From CAZTDD01 sp964612675 (GTDB lineage Bacteria; Hinthialibacterota; Hinthialibacteria; Hinthialibacterales; JAKPRU01), in contig CAZTDD010000216.1 in assembly GCA_964612675.1 (NCBI GenBank), positions 1 to 6,025 of the forward strand: DNA of 6,025 nt. Reading direction: 5' to 3'. Of this stretch, positions 1 through 5,924 are shown piece after piece (positions within the stretch are counted from its first letter, which is position 1; each line of letters starts with the position of its first letter). Below the pieces are notes generated by a model. That model saw only the letters and a program-made list of their open reading frames with translations. It was not told the origin of the DNA and searched no databases. Made by a program: the position numbers and the translations under genes.

Positions 1-110
1 GCAGCCTGCGCTCCAACAACAGTCGCAAACGCCGAAAGCAACAAGACTCCTGCCACGATGAGACGCGGTGGAACGATTCGATTATGTAGATGGTTGACGT
101 TTGAACTCAT
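1..110 (-). CDS. Exported protein, N-terminal fragment (runs off left edge)
   Basis: Only the first 36 codons are inside the window, so the function cannot be named. The visible part starts MSSNVNHLHNRIVPPR, followed by a hydrophobic stretch (about residues 17-32, LIVAGVLLLSAFATVV) and a plausible signal peptidase I site near GAQA. The protein is therefore probably exported, after an unusually long basic/polar N-terminal region with three His or Arg-rich patches. The ATG at 108-110 has a very strong Shine-Dalgarno sequence, AGGAGG at 117-122, six bases upstream, which fixes the start. It lies 63 bases after the stop of the membrane glycosyltransferase-like gene on the same strand, so it could be the next operon member or have its own promoter; no convincing promoter was seen in the gap. 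Confidence 0.8.
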   Translation of the reverse strand, partial: MSSNVNHLHNRIVPPRLIVAGVLLLSAFATVVGAQA

Positions 111-173
111 CTTGCTCCTCCTTTAGCGGGTAGGCCTCGATTCTTCGGATTTGACGGGTCAAAACCAATCGGC

Positions 174-1661
174 CTAGCGAAACGGCGTCTGATCCTGGGG
201 CAATTCCGCCCCGAACCCAGTTTCGGCGTACACCTCACGCACCTTGTCAACGTTCACGCGCGCCAGAAAGTTTTGCTCATTCTTGTGCAAGAACTCGATC
301 AGGCCCTTTTCGGCCAGCATCTCCCATTCGGGCTGACGGTCGCCGACCGGCATGATGATAAACTCCGTACCGTATTCCACCAGCTCGCCAAGGTAGCGCG
401 CGGGGAATTCGCAGGCGTGGAGTGAAAGATCGATTTCACGCGTCGTGAATGGTTCTATCCGAGTGTCGACAAAGACTTGCGCTTTCTTGTCCGATGTCCA
501 GGTGAGGTACCCTCCCCAGTGCCAGGTACAAAACACGTTTCCTCTCAACCCCGCTCGTGAAAGATAACCGACGGATTCTTCCGGAAGCCTATAGACACTG
601 GTCTTCTCGGAATGAGGCAGGCGAAAGAAAAGAAAAAGAAACAGCAGCAGGACCGGGATCAACCGGATGTTCTCTTCTCTTGGCAGGCACTTCCGCATGG
701 ATTGTGCCGCCCCAACCAGCGGAAACACAAGCATCCAGAGAAACCGGATATGAAGAACGGGAAGAAGGAAACACGCAACGTCCGTTACAAATCGACCTGA
801 GAGGAGCACGGGCCAGCCGGGAGGATTACGTACGTGGATGAAAATCCAGCCTATGAAAAGGATGACAAAGATGACAACCAGATCCAGTGTCTCCAACGGT
901 GCTTCAAGGAACCATGCAGGCAATGACAACCAATCGTACGTGGGGTAGGAGCTCGCGAAATAGACTCGTGTGAACAATCCGATCGGTTCCGGATTGACAA
1001 ACACCGCGGCAATCGAAACCAGAGAGATGATATTCCAACGTACGGAGTGGTACGGCCGGACGTGGAGCAAGCGTGCCGCTGCCTGGACGGCGAGTGCCAA
1101 CAGCAGCAAGGCGGCGGCTATGGCAAAGACGCCGTGGATATTCGCCCACAAGAGTAACGTGGCGGGCATCAGAATCATGTCGCGTTTGCGGGGTTCTTCC
1201 CGCGTGCAGAACGAATAGAAGTATAAGAAGAACAGCATCGAGAGTAGATAAGGGCGTATCGTACGGTGCCAGCAGAACACGCCGACGCATAACACAGAAA
1301 GGATCGCCACGGTTGCGTTCCCGCTGCGGTGTTTGACCCAAAGGTATATCCCAAGTGAGAAACCGAGCAGGATCAGGAAGCGAAGACCCTTGAGAGACAA
1401 GAGACCGCCGCCCTCGCAAATGGATTCTCCGAGAGCCCAGACGAGATAATAAAAACAGTCAGCCAGCCACGAATGAATCACCCACGCTCGATCAGAGCAG
1501 TATGAGTAAATATCGGGGCTTGGCCAGATATGATCCCGGCAGATATCGCGCCCTACCTGCAAATGCCACCAGAGATCGAAGTTGGGCGGCGATACAGAGA
1601 AAAAGCCGATGGCAAATAGGATCGGCCAGAATAATCTTCGCACGTCAGTTGCTGCCACCAC
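174..1661 (-). CDS. Polytopic membrane protein, GT-C / PMT-like glycosyltransferase family (uncharacterised)
   Basis: This 495-residue protein has about ten hydrophobic segments and a soluble C-terminal part from about residue 350. Visible motifs are DLWWHLQVGRDI (29-40), WVIHSWLAD (60-68), RPYLLSMLFFLY (136-147), LWANIHGVF (171-179), HWGGYL (381-386) and VFVDTRIEPF (396-405). As I remember the family, this series (Asp near the first membrane helix with WWHL, then WV-H-WL, RP, N-HG and a late FVD-R) marks uncharacterised bacterial membrane proteins related to GT-C glycosyltransferases such as protein O-mannosyltransferases, which use polyprenyl-phosphate sugars at the outer face of the membrane. 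Donor and acceptor are unknown. The start is one of two adjacent GTG codons (1659-1661 or 1656-1658); GGGGA lies 3 or 6 bases upstream, so the second fits slightly better. An in-frame stop at 1692-1694 excludes a longer start. That stop belongs to the preceding cysteine-rich gene, 30 bases away, suggesting co-transcription. Confidence 0.85.
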   Translation of the reverse strand: MVAATDVRRLFWPILFAIGFFSVSPPNFDLWWHLQVGRDICRDHIWPSPDIYSYCSDRAWVIHSWLADCFYYLVWALGESICEGGGLLSLKGLRFLILLGFSLGIYLWVKHRSGNATVAILSVLCVGVFCWHRTIRPYLLSMLFFLYFYSFCTREEPRKRDMILMPATLLLWANIHGVFAIAAALLLLALAVQAAARLLHVRPYHSVRWNIISLVSIAAVFVNPEPIGLFTRVYFASSYPTYDWLSLPAWFLEAPLETLDLVVIFVILFIGWIFIHVRNPPGWPVLLSGRFVTDVACFLLPVLHIRFLWMLVFPLVGAAQSMRKCLPREENIRLIPVLLLFLFLFFRLPHSEKTSVYRLPEESVGYLSRAGLRGNVFCTWHWGGYLTWTSDKKAQVFVDTRIEPFTTREIDLSLHACEFPARYLGELVEYGTEFIIMPVGDRQPEWEMLAEKGLIEFLHKNEQNFLARVNVDKVREVYAETGFGAELPQDQTPFR

Positions 1662-1691
1662 TTGTCCCCAACGAGAGCGTTTTAGGACGTG

Positions 1692-2135
1692 TCAACACGT
1701 CAGACTGTTCAGCTGGGTACATGTGGTCCAATATGCGCCTCGCTGTGTACCGGAAGTCCAGCAACCCGAAAGTTCGGAATAGTATCTGAACACTCTGACC
1801 CCTTGCACTTGCCCCTGGTTCACAGGGGTGTGGTAAGTCTGGTTTGGCGGTACCAGGTAATACTTGAGCGCGGCAATTCGGCTTGACGAGTAAGGCTTGA
1901 AAGTATCCGCGCAGAGCACGATGCAGTCCCAGTCCAATTCGCACCAGCGGTATACGCAATACACGCTTCTCCAGGTATATGAATCCGTCTGTATGCAGTC
2001 CCAGTCCAAACACCAGCTGGAGCAGTGGCCACATTGAGCCACCACTTCCTTAAGCGGTGCGAAAACAGAAAGCAGGACAACCACGATTACGAGAACGGTA
2101 AGAAACCTTACAATCACGGTTTGGACACACTTCAT
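1692..2135 (-). CDS. Cysteine-rich secreted protein, copy A (147 aa), family unknown to me
   Basis: The product has a signal peptide or N-terminal anchor (hydrophobic residues 8-27, likely cleavage near VVAQ, residue 34) and a mature part of about 113 residues with 11 Cys (35, 38, 42, 47, 60, 65, 71, 75, 125, 139, 147). The last residue is Cys. The pattern WCLDWDC (41-47) is repeated as WCELDWDC (64-71). There is SYTWR at 52-56, a VPP motif at 95-97 and CW at 125-126. The best start is the ATG at 2133-2135, not the in-frame ATG 15 bases upstream: a near-perfect Shine-Dalgarno (GGAGGTGA, 2141-2148) lies between the two, and this start gives exactly the length of the paralogue at 3323-3766. The gene begins five bases after the stop of its upstream partner. 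Many cysteines suggest a disulfide-stabilised extracellular or periplasmic protein. A toxin, bacteriocin, adhesin or surface-layer role would all be guesses. Confidence 0.85.
   Translation of the reverse strand: MKCVQTVIVRFLTVLVIVVVLLSVFAPLKEVVAQCGHCSSWCLDWDCIQTDSYTWRSVYCVYRWCELDWDCIVLCADTFKPYSSSRIAALKYYLVPPNQTYHTPVNQGQVQGVRVFRYYSELSGCWTSGTQRGAYWTTCTQLNSLTC
1921..2009 (-). repeat. Internal direct repeat in cysteine-rich gene copy A (17 bp, 72-bp spacing)
   Basis: The 17 bases ATGCAGTCCCAGTCCAA occur at 1921-1937 and again at 1993-2009, exactly 72 bases (24 codons) apart. On the coding strand both encode LDWDCI, each preceded by a Trp-Cys pair. The spacing keeps the reading frame, which fits a small in-frame internal duplication or a repeated disulfide motif. 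The other cysteine-rich copy (3323-3766) has only one such motif (YCADWQC). Confidence 0.85.
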
Positions 2136-2140
2136 GGCAG

Positions 2141-2149
2141 TCACCTCCA
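2141..2149 (-). promoter_or_regulatory. Shine-Dalgarno that decides the start of cysteine-rich copy A, overlapping the upstream stop
   Basis: On the minus strand this reads TGGAGGTGA, eight of nine bases matching the ideal anti-16S complement. Its final TGA (2141-2143) is also the stop codon of the 310-residue gene, and the ATG at 2133-2135 follows five bases later. Termination of one protein thus places the ribosome at the start of the next, a classic arrangement for translational coupling. Confidence 0.85.
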
Positions 2150-3073
2150 TTCGTTTTGTCCCTCTCCCGGCGCTGGCGGAGCGGACCTGCTTTCCTTTTC
2201 GCGTCTGCGTTGCTCAAGCCGTTTTTGGAGCTCCTCGCCGGGCTCAGGGATTGTAAGCAGACCGTCGACCTCGTCGGCGTTGACGGTGCGCTTGATAGTC
2301 ATGTATAGCGTCGTTCGCATCTGTCCTTTTATCCAACAGCTCACTTTAGTAGGGAATCGATGGCGATGATCCGACGACTCCATTGTCATTTGCAGGTACT
2401 CTTTCGCCTCATTCACGTCTCCCGCATACAGCCGTACCTCTCGATTATCGGTTGACATTTCGATGAAGCCTCGGAAGGGTTGGTCAACCTCATATCGCCT
2501 GAATGATGATGTAATCAGATTGGGCGTCCTGTCTGAGCCCAGCAGATCGAGATACAACTCGTAAGGGCGGAACCACATTTCAGCATCCACCGTGTGCAAC
2601 TGGTAGGACGGATGGATTTCCTCAAACACCTCGCCCGATTGTATCGCGCGGCGGGCCAGGTACCTGTTCTCAGGTGTCCGAATGATAGTGATATGATCGG
2701 TGTATTTGATAGGTGGATTCTGGGGTGTGAAAGACGGATCGCCAATGTCAACAGAAGGTTCTATATACTCGACGCGGTATCTTTCGATAGAACCATCTTC
2801 CTCCATGTTGACAAAGAGAGACGCGGGGTAGGAATATCCGTAACCTTCGCTGCAGGCGAGCCGGCTGTTTGTCGCCACTGTCGCCATTGTCGCATTATTC
2901 GGGTTTTCGGCTGCAAACCGGGCGTGGTCATCTGCTCCACGCTTCAATACATCACTCCCAGCCAACAACTCGTGGAAGACGTTCACATCCACTTCCAAAC
3001 AGACCGCACCGGCGATGGTTTGCATTGACAGCAACAATGCGACGGTGACTAAGAAAGTAGCTGGTGTTTTCAT
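2141..3073 (-). CDS. Secreted protein of unknown function, paralogue A (310 aa)
   Basis: A clear Sec signal peptide (residues 1-24; MKTPA, then a hydrophobic core, probable cleavage after AGA) is followed by about 285 residues that I do not recognise. Cys25 is preceded by GAV, which is not a lipobox. The protein is plainly paralogous to the 286-residue protein at 3802-4662. Shared blocks include KRG-D (44-48), EDGSI-RYR, SFTP-NP-I-Y, RTPNL (about 182-186), RYEV--PF-G-IE-S, EVR-Y-G, IKR and ADE---LL-IPE. I estimate roughly 35-40% identity by eye. It differs in having a C-terminal tail of about 25 charged/proline-rich residues (KRLEQRRREKESRSAPPAP...). The start ATG (3071-3073) has GGAG eight bases upstream and overlaps the stop of the upstream remnant ORF as ATGA. 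A cysteine-rich secreted partner follows directly. Function is unknown; the conserved pairing suggests the two products act together outside the cytoplasm. Confidence 0.85.
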   Translation of the reverse strand: MKTPATFLVTVALLLSMQTIAGAVCLEVDVNVFHELLAGSDVLKRGADDHARFAAENPNNATMATVATNSRLACSEGYGYSYPASLFVNMEEDGSIERYRVEYIEPSVDIGDPSFTPQNPPIKYTDHITIIRTPENRYLARRAIQSGEVFEEIHPSYQLHTVDAEMWFRPYELYLDLLGSDRTPNLITSSFRRYEVDQPFRGFIEMSTDNREVRLYAGDVNEAKEYLQMTMESSDHRHRFPTKVSCWIKGQMRTTLYMTIKRTVNADEVDGLLTIPEPGEELQKRLEQRRREKESRSAPPAPGEGQNEWR

Positions 3074-3230
3074 GATTTCCTCTCCTTTCGCGTGCTTTCA
3101 CGCATTGGGCCCGCAGAGCGAACGACTAAGGATCTCCGCAACAGCGTGCCGTCCGAGAATCCAAAACCGAGCGATGCGAACTTGAGACCATCCACGAGAT
3201 CGCCTGCCTTCAAATCCAACGGCACCCTCA
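2991..3230. repeat. Direct repeat copy 1 (240 bp), about 95% identical to 4580-4819
   Basis: Aligned at a constant offset of 1589 bases with no gaps, I count 13 mismatches in 240 bases. A stretch of 82 bases (3042-3123 against 4631-4712) is identical. It covers the last 52 codons of the DUF1573-type gene remnant, the ribosome binding site, the ATGA overlap and the signal peptide codons of the next gene. Outside the block the DNA similarity falls off sharply on both sides, although the proteins to the left remain related. Confidence 0.95.
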
Positions 3231-3261
3231 GCACCTTCTGGGTATCGCCTTTTGGGCTCAT
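3070..3261 (-). pseudogene. 63-codon remnant of the DUF1573-type membrane protein gene (C-terminal duplicate)
   Basis: The last 52 residues (from RVPLDLK to the end, RKERKS) match residues 366-417 of the protein at 4659-5912 with only two substitutions (T to A, F to L). The first 11 residues (MSPKGDTQKVL) have no clear counterpart. The membrane segment and DUF1573-like domain are missing, so the parent function must be lost. No good Shine-Dalgarno precedes the ATG at 3259-3261. Five of the seven base differences from the parent fall at third codon positions, so the reading frame seems to have been kept under constraint for some time. The stop overlaps the next ATG as ATGA, as in the parent, so it may still serve as a translated leader that couples translation to the 310-residue gene. 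A dead fragment carried by the duplication is equally possible. Confidence 0.75.
3090..3103 (-). other. Possible small mRNA hairpin just upstream of the ribosome binding site (copy 1)
   Basis: The coding-strand sequence GCGTGAAAGCACGC can form a five-base-pair stem with a four-base loop. It ends one base before the AAAGGAG ribosome binding site of the 310-residue gene. The same sequence is present in the other repeat copy (4679-4692). It also encodes part of the MREST segment, so its conservation may only reflect recent duplication. Confidence 0.3.
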
Positions 3262-3322
3262 TTTCGGGTTGCTTCACTTCTTATGGCGACAGGCATTGGA
3301 CTATCGCGGGTGCTTTCGGGAG

Positions 3323-3766
3323 CTAGCAGAGACGAACCGAAGTCCCGGAACACCGTTGCACGCGATCGTACGGCTCGTCGTCCGTATGCCAACAGAATCC
3401 GTAGGCCATGTATCCGTAACGGACCCGCCCCGACACCGTCCCAACCGCAATAGGCACGTTGTATTGGTTGGACGGCGGAGACGAAGGAGGAACCAAACCG
3501 ACCAACGTCGACACAAACGTAGTGGAGTTCGGCTTCCACTCATCGCCACACTTGATTTCACAGCTTGATGAACAGTCCGCCGCGTAAAACATTCTCCATG
3601 TATAGGGATACGTGTAGAGGCACTGCCAGTCCGCGCAATACCCCGTACATAGCGCCAGACAATTCCCCGCTATTGCTGTTCTATCTTTCGGAAAAAGAGA
3701 CAACGAAATGAGTAAAATCACCGCGATCGACAAGCTGATTTCAAGAGTCTTTTGCTTTGTTTTCAT
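3323..3766 (-). CDS. Cysteine-rich secreted protein, copy B (147 aa), family unknown to me
   Basis: This is the paralogue of the protein at 1692-2135 and has exactly the same length. A hydrophobic N-terminal segment (residues 9-25) indicates export, with probable cleavage near AIAG (residue 34). The mature part has ten Cys (36, 40, 44, 49, 65, 69, 73, 125, 139, 147). Cys125, Cys139 and the terminal Cys147 are at identical positions in both copies. Shared motifs are YCADWQC (43-49; WCLDWDC in the partner), PYTWR (54-58), LVPP (91-94), a G-V-G-R--Y stretch and CW (125-126). Start choice is secure: AGGAGGT (3775-3781) lies eight bases upstream of the ATG at 3764-3766. It follows the 286-residue secreted protein gene by 35 bases, repeating the order seen in the other unit. 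Overall identity between copies is low outside the motifs, so the duplication is old or the proteins evolve fast. Confidence 0.85.
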   Translation of the reverse strand: MKTKQKTLEISLSIAVILLISLSLFPKDRTAIAGNCLALCTGYCADWQCLYTYPYTWRMFYAADCSSSCEIKCGDEWKPNSTTFVSTLVGLVPPSSPPSNQYNVPIAVGTVSGRVRYGYMAYGFCWHTDDEPYDRVQRCSGTSVRLC

Positions 3767-3801
3767 GGGGCGAAACCTCCTGCGAATGTTGATCAGCCTC
3801 T

Positions 3802-4662
3802 TTAGGACTCGTGTTCTACCTCAGGGATATTCAGAAGCCTGCTGCATTCATCGGCATCGAGTTCTCTCTTTATCGCGAAGTATTGAGAAACCTCCTCAGC
3901 GCCCTTGGTCGAAGATTGCATGATGAGCGGAACCATGCTTCCTTCGTACTCAATCAGTCTGATAACAGAATGCGATGTCGGGTCGTCTATGCTCCCTTCG
4001 TAAAAACGGACTTCTTTTTGATCCTGCGATATTTCGATTGTGCCTACGAAGGGTTCGGTAACCTCATAGCGATCAAATGCCTCGGTGCTGAGGTTGGGAG
4101 TTCTTTCAGAGTTGGCTAAACGGATGTACCAGTCGAACAAGGGCAGCCAAAACTCCGGTTTTTCGAGAGAACGGGCTTGCGGAGACTTACTCACCACCGG
4201 GACAGTCTGCTCATAGACTTGTTCATTTTCGAGCATTGAATAGCAGAGGTATTCTTTGTTCTCGTCTCGAATGATGATGATCTCTTCCTTGTATTCGATA
4301 GATGGATTACTGGGAGTGAACGATAAGTCGAACGTATTAATAATTGGCTGTCGGTACTGAAGGCGATACCGGTTAATTGAGCCATCCTCGTGCAGATGGA
4401 CAAACAACAAAGCAGAAAAGGAATATCGACAGCCATTCTCGTACAGCAACTTCTTGTTTATCAACTGCCTTGCTATTGTTGCATCACCGGGGTTTGCGGC
4501 GGCCAGCTGCTCGATATTGTCCACGCCTCGTTTCATGATATTACTGTGAGGAGGTACTTCCACACGGATATTCATCTCGACTTCCAAACAAACCGCTCCG
4601 GCCGTGGTTTGCATCGACAGCAACAATGCCACGGTGACTAAGAAAGTAGCTGGTGTTTTCAT
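3802..4662 (-). CDS. Secreted protein of unknown function, paralogue B (286 aa)
   Basis: The first 24 residues form a Sec signal peptide that matches that of the 310-residue paralogue at all but one position (I20 there, T20 here). The rest is diverged but alignable along its full length, with EDGSINRYR, SFTPSNPSIEY, RTPNLSTEAF, DRYEVTEPFVGTIEIS, EVRFYEG and ADE near the end. It ends at IPEVEHES and lacks the charged tail of the paralogue. It has a single Cys near the mature N-terminus (Cys25) and few others, unlike its cysteine-rich partner. The ATG (4660-4662) overlaps the TGA of the 417-residue membrane protein gene as ATGA, with GGAG eight bases upstream inside that gene, so translation is likely coupled. 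I recognise no known domain; the mix of alternating hydrophobic and charged stretches suggests a beta-rich fold, which is only an impression. Confidence 0.85.
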   Translation of the reverse strand: MKTPATFLVTVALLLSMQTTAGAVCLEVEMNIRVEVPPHSNIMKRGVDNIEQLAAANPGDATIARQLINKKLLYENGCRYSFSALLFVHLHEDGSINRYRLQYRQPIINTFDLSFTPSNPSIEYKEEIIIIRDENKEYLCYSMLENEQVYEQTVPVVSKSPQARSLEKPEFWLPLFDWYIRLANSERTPNLSTEAFDRYEVTEPFVGTIEISQDQKEVRFYEGSIDDPTSHSVIRLIEYEGSMVPLIMQSSTKGAEEVSQYFAIKRELDADECSRLLNIPEVEHES

Positions 4663-4819
4663 GATTTCCTCTCCTTTCGCGTGCTTTCACGCATTGGGCC
4701 CGCAGAGCGAACAACCAAGGATCTCCGCAACAGCGTGCCGTCCGAGAATCCAAAACCGAGCGATGCGAATTTGAGACCATCCACAAAATCCCCTGTCTTC
4801 AAATCCAACGGCACCCTCA
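4580..4819. repeat. Direct repeat copy 2 (240 bp), about 95% identical to 2991-3230
   Basis: This is the copy attached to the intact 417-residue gene, so it is probably the ancestral setting. It has the same content as the left copy: the 3' end of the membrane protein gene, ribosome binding site, ATGA overlap and signal peptide codons. Similarity stops to the right around 4819-4827, within the codons for the VVRVPL segment, where the left copy instead joins unrelated sequence. Confidence 0.95.
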
Positions 4820-5912
4820 CCACCCTCCCCCAGACACCATAGTCGTAGACCTCCTGCCGGAAGCCAATCTCCTTATCGCCCTGCATCATCCTCACGTGGT
4901 CGAGGGATACACCGCTGGGAAGCTGGCTTATTATCACAGTGGGCCTGTCCGGCTCCACGACGACCGTCTCGGGACTGAGCCGGATCGGCTGCCGCATGAC
5001 CTTGAACGGCAGCTCCAGGCGATATTCTTTTTGATTACTCCTCGAGTGGACTTGCAGCACGCCCATCAATGGCTGCTGTTTAGACAGTTCAGATGTATCC
5101 CAGCGGATCATGCCAAGGATCTGACGCTCCGAGCCATCGGTTCGCAACGTGACGTCTGTGAGGTCGGACACGTCCCGCCCGCCGGTGAACGCGATATCCT
5201 CGACCCGGGCCTCCTGCCAAACCGCTTCGGGATCAAGTAGGCGCACTGTAAACAAAGCGTTGGCGCTTTGGGTGACCTCGGTTACTTCCGCCAAGATGGA
5301 CCGCGGCATGAGACAAACCGTGGATTCTGCGGACCCAGCGACCGCCACCTCAGACCGGAACGGCTCCTCTCTGCCGTTATAGTAGGCACTGACATAGAGC
5401 TTCTCTGTGAACTTGCCTTGGTGAACGGGGTAGTCAAACGGCACGGATACGGTCGAACTCTCCCCCGGCGCGATGGGCTCGGTGATCCCGGCGATGACGG
5501 AGCAGCCCGCGCATGAGTGATGAACGGCGGCTTCGCGGATCGGTTTCCTGCCGGTGTTCTTGACGACGAGTTCAACCGATTTGCGGGTCCCGGGCTCGTC
5601 GGGATCGAGCAACACCGTGCTGGGGAGGACTTTCACCCGGGAAACGTCTTCCCACGGTGACAGGAGGAAAAACGAGACAATACACACAACCGGCACCAGG
5701 ACCACGAAGGCATTCACCCAATTCAGGCGGGGCATGAACAGCCACCGACGGCGGCGTGTCGGTTGGTCGGGCAGTTGGGCGAGGAAACGGTCGAAGGCTT
5801 CGTTCAATCGGGTTTCCACCTCGGGCGGCACGTCCCTCTTCAGGAGATCGACTGGGTTCTCCCCGGGGGAGAAATCGAATTCGCCGTTGTCTGTATTACG
5901 TTTCTCGGTCAT
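4659..5912 (-). CDS. Single-pass membrane protein with DUF1573/Ig-like ectodomain; candidate anti-sigma factor
   Basis: Residues 1-64 are hydrophilic, probably cytosolic, and end in RRRR (53-56). One membrane helix follows at about 65-84, giving an N-in, C-out protein. Residues about 95-190 look like a DUF1573-type Ig-fold: a beta-strand with VVKNTGRKPI (117-126), HHSCAGC (131-137), IAPGESSTV (147-155), then the FDYPVHQGKF and LYVSAYYNG segments. A second, weaker beta-rich part covers about 195-400, and the tail is basic (RESTRKERKS). The gene starts 12 bases after an ECF-like sigma factor stop; AAGGA lies eight bases before the ATG. Membrane-spanning anti-sigma factors are usually encoded there, so this is the likely role, but the N-terminal part has no zinc-binding HxxxCxxC motif. 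An envelope sensor or scaffold is the alternative. Its last 54 codons are duplicated at 3070-3230. Confidence 0.8.
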   Translation of the reverse strand: MTEKRNTDNGEFDFSPGENPVDLLKRDVPPEVETRLNEAFDRFLAQLPDQPTRRRRWLFMPRLNWVNAFVVLVPVVCIVSFFLLSPWEDVSRVKVLPSTVLLDPDEPGTRKSVELVVKNTGRKPIREAAVHHSCAGCSVIAGITEPIAPGESSTVSVPFDYPVHQGKFTEKLYVSAYYNGREEPFRSEVAVAGSAESTVCLMPRSILAEVTEVTQSANALFTVRLLDPEAVWQEARVEDIAFTGGRDVSDLTDVTLRTDGSERQILGMIRWDTSELSKQQPLMGVLQVHSRSNQKEYRLELPFKVMRQPIRLSPETVVVEPDRPTVIISQLPSGVSLDHVRMMQGDKEIGFRQEVYDYGVWGRVVRVPLDLKTGDFVDGLKFASLGFGFSDGTLLRRSLVVRSAGPMRESTRKERKS

Positions 5913-5924
5913 CCTTTGATTCCT

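Noticed and set aside
147..166. Inverted repeat (nine-base arms, one mismatch, two-base centre) in the gap after the glycosyltransferase-like gene
   Set aside because: The centre is too small for a good terminator loop and no T-run follows; it could be an operator-like palindrome, but one weak match is not enough to call.
111..173. Possible promoter (TTGACC on the minus strand) before the left-edge gene
   Set aside because: No -10-like sequence occurs at a suitable distance.
904..1419. Long minus-strand open frame (171 codons) inside the membrane protein gene
   Set aside because: It lies in another frame of a gene with clear family motifs and membrane helices, and its product is Arg-rich with no recognisable pattern; it is a shadow.
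2594..3028. Plus-strand open frame of 144 codons opposite the 310-residue secreted protein gene
   Set aside because: It begins with GTG without a ribosome binding site and is antisense to a gene supported by a signal peptide and a paralogue; it is a shadow.
2990..3073. Lipoprotein signal in the large secreted paralogues (Cys25 after the hydrophobic core)
   Set aside because: The residues before the Cys are GAV, which do not fit a lipobox; cleavage by signal peptidase I after AGA is more likely.
3258..3561. Minus-strand open frames overlapping the 3' part of cysteine-rich copy B
   Set aside because: They are in other frames, have no ribosome binding site of note and have no counterpart in the other unit.
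2991..4819. Insertion sequence or transposon as the cause of the direct repeats
   Set aside because: There is no transposase, no terminal inverted repeat and no short target duplication; the repeats contain coding and translation-start sequence, which fits tandem duplication or gene conversion better.
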